Shown here: piece by piece, positions 34,639-42,800 of the stretch
Layout of the letters: each line of letters begins with the position of its first letter
How positions within the stretch are numbered: position 1 is the stretch's first letter
The notes under the pieces: generated by a model
Databases searched by the model: none
Told to the model about the DNA's origin: nothing
The model's input: the letters and a program-made list of their open reading frames with translations, nothing else
Assembly: GCF_001637205.1 (NCBI RefSeq)
Contig: NZ_LVJH01000021.1
Span: 1-64,000 of the forward strand
Source of the DNA: Paenibacillus glacialis
Lineage (GTDB): Bacteria > Bacillota > Bacilli > Paenibacillales > Paenibacillaceae
DNA length: 64,000 nucleotides
Direction: 5' to 3'
Made by a program: the position numbers and the translations under genes

Positions 34639-35124
34639 GTGGAAATGAAGATGGAATTGGTTCCCCCTGAACGTAAGGAAGTTATCGATCACTTAATGCA
34701 GTTCTATTTGTATGATTTCACGAGCTACTTGGATATGGATGTCACATCTAACGGGAAGTTCAATGCTTATCCAGATCTGTACACCTATTTAAATAACAGG
34801 GATGGCAGATTTGCTTATCTGATCACGTGCCTAAACAACCCAGCGGGATTTGCATTAATTGAACAACTTCAGAATCCTCTAGAGGGGGATTATTATATGA
34901 CGGAATTTTTTATTATGAAAAAGTATCGTCGGAGCGGGTTAGGAACTTGGGCGGCGAATGAGCTTTTTGAGCATTATAAAGGCAATTGGAAAGTGACTCA
35001 AGTGAGTAATAACACCACGGCGCAAGCGTTCTGGCAAAAGGTGATCAGTGCTTACACTCGTGGTGATTTCATACAAAAGACGCGTTCAGACAACGGAAAC
35101 CTCAGTCAGTATTTCAAATCTTAA
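34639..35124 (+). CDS. GNAT family N-acetyltransferase
   Basis: A 161-residue GNAT. Seen: ERKEVIDHLMQFYLYDFTSY at the N-terminus, the beta4 strand EGDYYMTEFFIMKKYR followed by the acetyl-CoA pyrophosphate loop RRSGLGTWAANELF, and NNTTAQAFWQKVI. The substrate is unknown. GTG 34639 follows GGAGTG. It converges with the next gene and overlaps its stop region by 4 bases. Confidence 0.8.
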   Translation: MEMKMELVPPERKEVIDHLMQFYLYDFTSYLDMDVTSNGKFNAYPDLYTYLNNRDGRFAYLITCLNNPAGFALIEQLQNPLEGDYYMTEFFIMKKYRRSGLGTWAANELFEHYKGNWKVTQVSNNTTAQAFWQKVISAYTRGDFIQKTRSDNGNLSQYFKS

Positions 35125-35798
35125 ACCGCTTGAACAATAGGATGTTGTGTTAGGAAAATAGCATCTGGCTCTCCACGTTCCTGTGGTACATAGAGTACAT
35201 CGACCACCTTGAAGTGCTGCTTCAGGCTTGTAACGAATTCAGGTGAAGAAGTGGCACTCCAGAAAGATAGGCATCCATCTGGTTGAAGATGACGTGCTAA
35301 CAAGGCAAGACCATAATTACTGTATAAAGTCTCATTTTGAACGTACACGTGCCAGTCTGGACCGTTGTCGATATCTAAGCAAATAAGGTCAAAATGTTCA
35401 TCGTTTTGTCTAAGCCACTCTAAGCAATCGGCATGCACAATGCGAGCTTTGGGATGTTTAACAGCGCCTCCCGAGACGGTGGATAGTATCGTATGGTTCC
35501 ATTCTATGATTGTATCTTCAATCTCAATAACGGTGACTTTCTCTACACGGGGATCTGAAAGAGCTTCTTGTAGAGAATACCCAACACCAAGCCCACCGAT
35601 GAGAACGGACGTTGGATGTGATGTGCGCTTCAATGGCTCACGAAGGAGTAGTCGCTCTGATTCACCATTATATGTAGCCATCAGAAAAGTACCGTTACTA
35701 ATGATTTCAAAGAATGTGCCTCTTCGTTGGAGTTGTATTTCACCGCGAGGTGTGGCATGTCTCTCTATCACTTCAAGTGGTAAATCATAATGGTTCAT
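35121..35798 (-). CDS. Spermidine-synthase-like SAM-dependent protein
   Basis: A 225-residue Rossmann protein of the spermidine synthase superfamily. Seen: SVLIGGLGVGYSLQEAL (the GxGxGxx nucleotide loop), VTVIEIEDTIIEWN, ARIVHADCLEWL and FDLICLDIDNGPDW. True spermidine synthases carry a GGGDGG loop and D-x-x-D aminopropyl site; GGLGVG and DIDNG differ, so it is more likely a related methyltransferase-like protein of unknown substrate. The start is ATG 35798, AGGAG 9 bases upstream; ATG 35807 abuts that site. Similar proteins sit next to pspA-type operons in other genomes; here it is 8 kb away. Confidence 0.75.
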   Translation of the reverse strand: MNHYDLPLEVIERHATPRGEIQLQRRGTFFEIISNGTFLMATYNGESERLLLREPLKRTSHPTSVLIGGLGVGYSLQEALSDPRVEKVTVIEIEDTIIEWNHTILSTVSGGAVKHPKARIVHADCLEWLRQNDEHFDLICLDIDNGPDWHVYVQNETLYSNYGLALLARHLQPDGCLSFWSATSSPEFVTSLKQHFKVVDVLYVPQERGEPDAIFLTQHPIVQAV

Positions 35799-35979
35799 TG
35801 ACTTCATCTCCTAGTAGGATAGTTACACTTTAATTCTATGATTAGATTTTTTTGAAAGTCAATGACGTGAGACATTGCTATTGCACTCTGGTTGAAATAT
35901 AGATTACCGACGGAGTTGGTTAATGGAGTATGAGCTTTAATATGATAGACAAGGGTTGAAAGATGAAGGAGGTTACAAG

Positions 35980-36729
35980 ATGGAACAGCGGTTATTCGGA
36001 CAGACAGGAATGAAAGTAAGTGCTCTTGGCTTGGGCGGTGCAGCGTTTGGGATGGAGCAGGATTTCAATAAAGTGGACAAGATGTTGAACAGCGCTTTAG
36101 ATACGGGTGTGAATGTGATAGATACCGCCGAATATTACGTACAAAGTGAAGAATTCTTTGGCAGAGCATTGGCTTCCCGTCGAGATGATTTCTATTTATT
36201 TACGAAGTGTGGATATGCAGCGGGGTTCGATTATCCAGATTGGGACCCAGTACTTCTAGAGAAAAGTATTGATCGTAGCTTAAAAAGATTAAATACGGAA
36301 TATGTGGATGTCATTCACTTACATAGCTGTTCAGAGGAAGTGTTACGACAAGGTGATGTTATTGAGGTTCTTAAGCGCGCTAACGAACAAGGTAAGACAC
36401 GATTTATCGGTTATAGCGGAGATACGACAGATGCTTTATGGCGGTATGATGAATTACCTACAACTGCCTATCCTTATGTTTATTGGGAACGACTTCGGGA
36501 ATTGAATTATGATTTCCTTGAGAACATGGAGGAAAGCATCGACATTACTCTGCGTTTCGCATTAAGTACAGTAGGTGTAGCTACGGCAATTGTGGATACA
36601 AATAATCCGGATCGTTGGGAGAAGAACGCTGAATTTCTCAAGCGGGGGGCTCTTGCTCAAGACGTATACAAAGATATTCGTGCTCGTTGGAAGGAGGTAG
36701 AACACGAGGATTGGGTTGGGAAAACATAG
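35980..36729 (+). CDS. Aldo/keto reductase with internal deletion
   Basis: A 249-residue protein; the family norm is about 300-330. The N-terminal half is normal: LGQTG-like start, LGLGGAAFG, catalytic Asp48 and Tyr53 in DTAEYY, Lys76 in FTKCGY and His115 in VIHLHSC. At about residue 154 the text jumps from GYSGDTTDALW to RYDELPTTAYPYVYWERLRE, skipping roughly 60 residues that contain barrel strands 6-7 and the cofactor-binding region. The C-terminal part (ALSTVGVATAIVDTNNPDRW) is intact. The frame is preserved. Without those strands the TIM barrel would not close, so activity is doubtful. ATG 35980 follows AAGGAGG. Confidence 0.8.
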   Translation: MEQRLFGQTGMKVSALGLGGAAFGMEQDFNKVDKMLNSALDTGVNVIDTAEYYVQSEEFFGRALASRRDDFYLFTKCGYAAGFDYPDWDPVLLEKSIDRSLKRLNTEYVDVIHLHSCSEEVLRQGDVIEVLKRANEQGKTRFIGYSGDTTDALWRYDELPTTAYPYVYWERLRELNYDFLENMEESIDITLRFALSTVGVATAIVDTNNPDRWEKNAEFLKRGALAQDVYKDIRARWKEVEHEDWVGKT

Positions 36730-36739
36730 TATTATACTG

Positions 36740-36779
36740 AAAAAGGTTGGCCTTAGGAATATAAAGGCCAACCTTTTTT
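36740..36779. terminator. Bidirectional terminator, copy 1 of a repeated hairpin
   Basis: AAAAAGGTTGGCCTT and AAGGCCAACCTTTTTT, between the convergent reductase and lipoprotein genes. A near-identical hairpin lies at 37531. Confidence 0.9.
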
Positions 36780-36819
36780 ATGTGGAAACAGATAAAAAAT
36801 TTCAAAACAGAAAAGATAT

Positions 36820-37419
36820 TTATTTCTTCGATGTTTTAAAAGCCGCTCTAATCGTATCAAAATTCTTTTGCTCGTTTGCGTTATTAGAATTGTTATAACC
36901 GAAAGCAATTTTTCCGTCCGCTGTTAAGATAATAATCTCTTTTGTCTTTCCCGTGCCATCTGTTGATTGGATTAGAACATATGATCCCTTTTTACCTTTG
37001 TTTTCGAATGGAATTGATTCAACTACCTCTGGATTCACAAATCGTTTTTTTTCGTCGGTAATATTAGATTGGGCCATTTGAAATAATGCTTGCATATCAG
37101 GATGGACATCTTCTTGAACGAACAGTTTCTTTTTCTCAATGTCTGTCCCATTCAAATAGACCGTAACATACTTCAAAGCTAATGCTTCCTCTGTAGTTAA
37201 TTTCTTTTTCTCTTTCTCATTGACTGGTTTTTTTGTCTCTTTGACTTCTTTTGCTGGGTTAGCTGCTGGAACAGTAGTTAGCGTGTTCACGTTAGTAGTA
37301 TCTTCTGCCTTAGTATCGTTTACCTTGGTCACAGATTCATCTGCATTGTTAGAAGAACAACCGGTGATCAATAGTGCTGCGATAAATATAGATGATGCTA
37401 CTTTAGTAAAAGTGTTCAT
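36820..37419 (-). CDS. Uncharacterised lipoprotein
   Basis: A 199-residue exported lipoprotein: signal peptide VASSIFIAALLITGC with the lipid-modified Cys at about 21, then a 60-residue Thr/Lys/Glu/Pro-rich linker. A folded C-terminal domain begins LTTEEALALKYVTVYLNGTD and ends IFTRAAFKT-like (FDTIRAAFKTSKK). No family recognised. GGAGGG lies just upstream of ATG 37419. The gene is flanked by two near-identical hairpins. Confidence 0.7.
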   Translation of the reverse strand: MNTFTKVASSIFIAALLITGCSSNNADESVTKVNDTKAEDTTNVNTLTTVPAANPAKEVKETKKPVNEKEKKKLTTEEALALKYVTVYLNGTDIEKKKLFVQEDVHPDMQALFQMAQSNITDEKKRFVNPEVVESIPFENKGKKGSYVLIQSTDGTGKTKEIIILTADGKIAFGYNNSNNANEQKNFDTIRAAFKTSKK

Positions 37420-37530
37420 AAGCCCTCCGTAAGACGTATTTTGTCAAAAATTAGTTTATCAGAATTAGGAAAATATATCCACGATAGAATTCGACAATTA
37501 ACAATGGTATTCAGTAGATTGCTCTAATTT

Positions 37531-37568
37531 AAAAGGTTGGTCCTTATGTTCCGAAGGCCAACCTTTTT
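37531..37568. repeat. Hairpin, copy 2 of the 36740 hairpin
   Basis: AAAAGGTTGGTCCTT and AAGGCCAACCTTTTT; it differs from the 36740 copy by one inserted T in the left arm and in the loop. Confidence 0.8.
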
Positions 37569-37589
37569 AATGATTACTTAGATAAAAAC

Positions 37590-37614
37590 TCATCATATGA
37601 AAAATTCATAACAG
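37590..37614. repeat. 25-base direct repeat, left copy
   Basis: A 25-base unit built on TCATCATATGAAAAATTCA and ending TAACAG; the right copy at 39608-39632 differs only in one base (CAACAG). The pair flanks the amidohydrolase gene. Confidence 0.75.
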
Positions 37615-37811
37615 TATATCTATTCATATATTTTGTTACTCAATCGCTTAAATTTACCTTTCTCATGTATCTAATCACAACGATTTAAGAAAAAAAGGTA
37701 TATAAAATCAAAAAGTGTTCTAGTCAATAAAAATAGTAACTGTTGATTCTCCTGGAAATGTTACTGACTTAGTTCTCGTTATTAACATATTTTCCGTTAA
37801 TTTGACGTTAT

Positions 37812-37840
37812 TTGACACTGGATGTCTATAATCCTATATT
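37812..37840 (+). promoter_or_regulatory. Sigma-A promoter of the amidohydrolase gene
   Basis: TTGACA, 17 bases, TATATT, ending 35 bases before the start codon. Confidence 0.7.
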
Positions 37841-37875
37841 AAATAACAAATAAATATCAGGTAAGGAGATAGATC

Positions 37876-39471
37876 ATGGGTAAGATCTGGTGTAACGGAA
37901 CCATCTATACGATGGAACACAAAGAGCATATCGTACAGGCTGTCTATACCGAGCATGGCACGATCATTGCTACAGGTACCAAAGAAGAATTAGAGAGTAG
38001 ATTCCAAGATTATATCGATGAAGTCATTGATCTGCAAGGGAATACGATGTTTCCAGGATTTGTGGATAGTCATATGCATCTAATTGGACTTGGAGAAACC
38101 TTTCTTAAGTTAGATCTGTCCAGTATGAACAGCAGAGAGGAGGTGCTTCAAGCTGTCGCGGATCGCGTTGACTTGATGCCTGAAGGGTCTTGGATTATTG
38201 CTGAAGGATGGAATGAGAACCGTTGGATGGATACTAGCCATATAACGAGAGAACTTCTAGATGAAGTTGCCCCACATCACCCTGTCATGTTAAGGCGCAT
38301 TTGTCGACATGTATTAGTGGTGAATACACGTGCGATGGAAGCGGCACAGATAGTGGGTATGCAGACAACAAATACGGATGGTGTAACAACAACTGACAGT
38401 ATGACGCACGATGGCATTTTTAAAGAGAATGCTCAAGACATCATCCTTCATGCTGTTCCTGCTGCATCGGAAACGTATCTACAAGAAGCGTTGAAATTAG
38501 CTATCCAACATGCTTGGAGTCAGGGGCTAGTCGGTGCTCATACAGAAGATTTAAGTTATTATGGGAGCTACACGAGAACGATAAGCGCGTTCAATCACGT
38601 TATTCACGAAGAGCCTATGAAATTTAGAACTCACTTACTTGTACACCATATGGTAGTGGATGAGTGGAGGAACGCGGAACTAGCCATGAACATAGATTCA
38701 CCATTTTTGGAATGTGGAGCGATGAAAATCTTCGTAGATGGCGCATTAGGTGGTCGAACAGCACTGTTAAGTGGCACCTATGCGGATGATCCTAACAGCC
38801 ATGGAATAGCGATTCATACCGATGAGGAACTCAGTGAGTTGGTTCAAAAAGCACGATCATATGGATTACCAATTGCAGTTCATGCGATCGGGGATTTAGC
38901 TGCGGAGAAGGTCCTAGAAGTGATTGAACGGTACTCAGCATGTGAAGGAACAAGAGATCGATTGATTCACGGACAATTGTTAAGTCAAGAATCGCTTGAG
39001 CGAATGAAGAACTTACCGATCGTGATTGATATTCAACCAAGCTTTGTGTCATCTGATTACCCATGGGTGATGGAGCGAATAAGTGTAGATACGGACCTAC
39101 ATATGTACGCTTGGCAAACGATGTTCGTCGCTGGGCTCCATTGTGCAGGGGGATCGGATGCACCGATTGAACAAGTCTCACCGCTTCTAGGAATGTATAC
39201 GGCTGTTACTAGGATGAATTCAGTTGATCTGACGCAAACTGTCTATCAACCAGATGAACGTTTAAGTGTGTTCGACGCTATATCCTTGTACACGACAGGA
39301 AGTGCCTATGCGAGCGGGCATGAGCATGACCGGGGAATGATACGGGAAGGCTTTGTAGCGGATTTCACAATTTTGAAAATAGATCCTTTTCTCAATACAC
39401 CAAATACGTGGTTAAAAGAGGGAATAGCTATGACCGTGATTGACGAATGCATCGTATATCAGAGGGATTAA
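37876..39471 (+). CDS. YtcJ-type amidohydrolase
   Basis: A 531-residue metal-dependent hydrolase of the amidohydrolase_3 (YtcJ/NfdA-like) group. Seen: PGFVDSHMHLIGLG (HxH metal ligands), GWNENRW, MKIFVDGALGGRTA (the region of the bridging ligand), VHAIGDLAAEKVLEV (metal His), LIHGQLL (second metal His), and GGSDAPIEQVSPLLGMY with the catalytic Asp. Relatives hydrolyse N-formyl or cyclic amide bonds; the substrate here is unknown. ATG 37876 follows AAGGAG. Monocistronic. Confidence 0.87.
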   Translation: MGKIWCNGTIYTMEHKEHIVQAVYTEHGTIIATGTKEELESRFQDYIDEVIDLQGNTMFPGFVDSHMHLIGLGETFLKLDLSSMNSREEVLQAVADRVDLMPEGSWIIAEGWNENRWMDTSHITRELLDEVAPHHPVMLRRICRHVLVVNTRAMEAAQIVGMQTTNTDGVTTTDSMTHDGIFKENAQDIILHAVPAASETYLQEALKLAIQHAWSQGLVGAHTEDLSYYGSYTRTISAFNHVIHEEPMKFRTHLLVHHMVVDEWRNAELAMNIDSPFLECGAMKIFVDGALGGRTALLSGTYADDPNSHGIAIHTDEELSELVQKARSYGLPIAVHAIGDLAAEKVLEVIERYSACEGTRDRLIHGQLLSQESLERMKNLPIVIDIQPSFVSSDYPWVMERISVDTDLHMYAWQTMFVAGLHCAGGSDAPIEQVSPLLGMYTAVTRMNSVDLTQTVYQPDERLSVFDAISLYTTGSAYASGHEHDRGMIREGFVADFTILKIDPFLNTPNTWLKEGIAMTVIDECIVYQRD

Positions 39472-39607
39472 AGAAGAGTTGTTATTGCGTTAATTCAAAC
39501 CAAGTAGAACCAACAAAAACACCTTATAAATAGACCCTACAATTGCGACGCTCTCTTAGATTAAATTGATCGAGGAGAGTCTTCTTTTTCCTTATAATTA
39601 TAAAATT

Positions 39608-39632
39608 TCATCATATGAAAAATTCACAACAG
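39608..39632. repeat. 25-base direct repeat, right copy
   Basis: 24 of 25 bases match 37590-37614. As there, it starts some 20-30 bases after a hairpin and T-rich stretch. Confidence 0.75.
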
Positions 39633-39764
39633 AACTACATTATCAAACTTACATCTAGTTCATCCTCATAGATACATCATATTGTTGTATCTATTTGACT
39701 AAAGGGAATCATCCTAAATATCCTTTCAAATATCAAGGGGATGACTCGAGTTAATGATAATTCG

Positions 39765-39813
39765 AAAAAACGATCACCCACCGGAATATGAGGCCGGGAA
39801 GTGATCGTTTTTT
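39765..39813 (-). terminator. Terminator of the S8 protease gene (bidirectional)
   Basis: AAAAAACGATCAC and its perfect inverse GTGATCGTTTTTT around a 23-base loop. Confidence 0.88.
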
Positions 39814-39847
39814 ACATTACATAAACCAATCAGTATAGCAACGTCAT

Positions 39848-42800
39848 CTACTTCGTTTGTAAATCGAGTAATACTCTGTAAGCGATGATAGCAACTTCTG
39901 CTCGAGTAAGTTTACCCTTTGGATTAAAGTTCTGGTTAGGATCTCCCTTAAGGTAACCTTTACTAGTTACGAAGGCAACGGCTTCGAGAGCTTTACTAGA
40001 AATACTTGCAGTATCTTGGAAAACAAGCTCAGTTACAGTTGCATCCTTAGAATCCCCACGAAGTGCACTAGCAAGAAGTATTGCAGCTTGCTCACGTGTT
40101 ATATTACCTCGGGCTCCTTGTTCTGCGATTCGATCTGCCCAAGTTGAAGTTGAAGATAGTAGTCGATCAAGAATCGTCTTGAATTCAGCTTGATTGACTT
40201 GATCATTTGGCTTGAATGTACTTGTTGTGCCTTTCCCTGTGACTAAGAACTGAGACGCTAAAATTTCGATTTCATGTTTAGCCCAATGAGTTAGTACATC
40301 TGTAAAGCTTTTTTGTACTTCTGCTGATGTAAAAGATCCCAACGTTGTCGTAGAGAACGAAATGGAAGTGGATGTGCTATGATTTCCAGCTCCCATATGT
40401 GTCCAGACATTACTTGATGAAAGGGAATATGCACCCACTTTGAGAAGATCAGTGTAGTTCGCTTTATCAAGATTTAGTGTGATCTTGATTGGTGCAGTAA
40501 GCTTAGTTAATGCTTCATGAATTGTGAGGACAGGGGAAGTTAGCTTAGCGGTTCCTCCCTCAGGTGCTTTGATCGATTTACTACTATCTGCTTTTGCAAA
40601 AGAAAGAGATAGATTGAATCCATCTTTTGAAGTGAAATTAGCGATGGATAGATAAGGAATTGTAATTTCAAAGCCTTTTCCAACAATGACTAGATCTTTC
40701 TTTGCGGTTTGTAGTTGAGTCACTAAGGGGCTATCCATATGAACATTAAATGTGTCATAGCTATCTACCGGAACATCACTAATATCTAATGTAACTACTT
40801 TAGCATCTGCTTTCTTGAGTTGTTCAGTAATAACAGAGGCGGCTACGGTAAAGACCGCATTATGTTTCCCACTCTTATCGGATTCAACGACGGAGCCTTG
40901 TTTGAATTTCAGTGTCTTAGGTGTTGGTGAAGTATTAACATTGGTTGAATAGGATGGTGATGTTGAGCCTGAACCTGAACCATCTGGATCCGGTTGTTTC
41001 GGTTTAGTTACTTTAACTACAGCTGGCGATAAACCATATACTTGGACTGGTATATTATTAACATCTAGTAGTGCAACATTTGAAATGCTAGTGGGATACG
41101 TTCCTTGTTTTGATCCAACGAATGTAAGCTGTACTAATGAACCTTGAGTTCCGCCATTCGGAAGAGACACTTTATATTTTAATTGTTTCTTATCCGTTCC
41201 GGCTACATCGGTGATGTCTAGTAGTGAGAAGTCTGCATCAGTATAAACATCGTTGGTAACTGTTGAAGTAACTTTTTTCAAAGCGAGTTGGGAGTCGAAT
41301 GTCAATTTAAATGCTGCTGAGTAGACAGCTTCTGTCACATCGTAATTAACGTTAACATCAAATGATTCTCCTACAAGAACTTCTTTCTTAGAAGCGGATA
41401 AGTTCACTTGACTACTGTCCGGAACGATGGGATATTGAATGACTTTGGCTGGGGTCCGTAAGCCATTCCCAGTCGAATCATATACAAATAAGTAATACTT
41501 GGTATCACCTTGTTGAAGGGGTACATCTATTTCGAAATGACCATCCTCATCAACAGTACCATTCACTTGCTGCAATCCATCGGAGGTCTCAATAACAGCG
41601 CCTACTGAGACTAATTCTGACAAGAGTGTATTTGGGTCAATCAATTGAAACTGTAAATCATCAATTATATCTCCAGATATCGTACCTATTTCAGGTTGAA
41701 CTGTATTAGGAATAAGGGTTACGCTATCTAGGTCGATTTCAGGTGCACTTAGGTCAACGAGGAATCCATAAGCAGATTCATCTAATATTTCACTTGTATC
41801 CAAGAGGGCTGGCGCAATGATGTAATAACCATCAGTTAACGATATTTTAGCATCATTAACTAAATCGAAGATTGTGCCATCCCATGTGAATTTGTGATAA
41901 TCCACTTCATGAATCGGCTTTACGTCCGGTGAGTAATAAGTATATCCAAGGGGAGCACCAGTGTTTCCGTCGTAAACAATGAAAAAGAAGTTATCTAACG
42001 GTTCATTAACAGCAAATGAGATATCTGTTGTATCTACGATACTATCCCCATTAGGAGAAAACACAACTTCGGAAAAGTCGATGTCTGTAATCTCATCGCG
42101 ATCATAGCTTCGTCCTACAAAAACAGCAAATGGAACTCTTAGTTGATGACCATTTCCTTTTTGTGTAAGAACAACTTGCCCATCATATTCACCATCTGGA
42201 GTATTTGCCGGGATATCTAATTCAAGGTTGAACGAATTGCTAGGTGTTCCTTGGTTAAGATTTAATGTGTTCACATCAGGGTTCACGATGACCCCATTGT
42301 TGTTATACCAATCCAATTTAATATCGTATTGTTGCTCAGAATTACCAATGTTATCAATCGTGATGAGCTTGGAGTCATGGCTTCCTGCTCTTTGCTGGCC
42401 AAATGAAGCACTGCTTGTATAATATGTTGCATTAGCATCGCCTTGAAGCTGACTCGGCAGTGGTTCTTTTACTTTAACGATAGCCTCTGCTTTTGAACTT
42501 TCAACTAAACTAACACGACCAGCGCCTTGCTCATTAACTGCGTAAGGTTCGCCTTGGCGATTCTTAATAGGAACCGAGTTGTTAGCTAGTAGTGATTTAA
42601 TCTGATCTGGATTTAAGTCTAGATTATCATCTGCTGTCTTCTCAAGCATTAAAGCCACTGCACCTGCAATATGAGGAGCAGCCATACTCGTACCCTGTAG
42701 ATCTTCATATGCATCAGTATAGTCACCTGTATAAGAAGGAATAGAAGAACGGATACCAACACCTGGAGCAGAAAGGTCTGGTTTAATAGAATAGGAAGGC

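Larger units (their letters stand above)
37420..37875. other. Intergenic region with hairpin, repeat and promoter
   Basis: It contains the second copy of the GGTTGG hairpin (37531), a 25-base repeat shared with 39608, and a good sigma-A promoter (37812). No coding frame. Confidence 0.6.
39472..39847. other. Intergenic region between convergent genes
   Basis: A weak hairpin with a T-rich tail at about 39548-39593 follows the amidohydrolase. The right copy of the 25-base repeat and the protease terminator follow. No coding frame. Confidence 0.55.

Noticed and set aside
35121..35798. True spermidine synthase
   Set aside because: The glycine loop and the aminopropyl-transfer Asp pattern differ from the enzyme; superfamily membership only.
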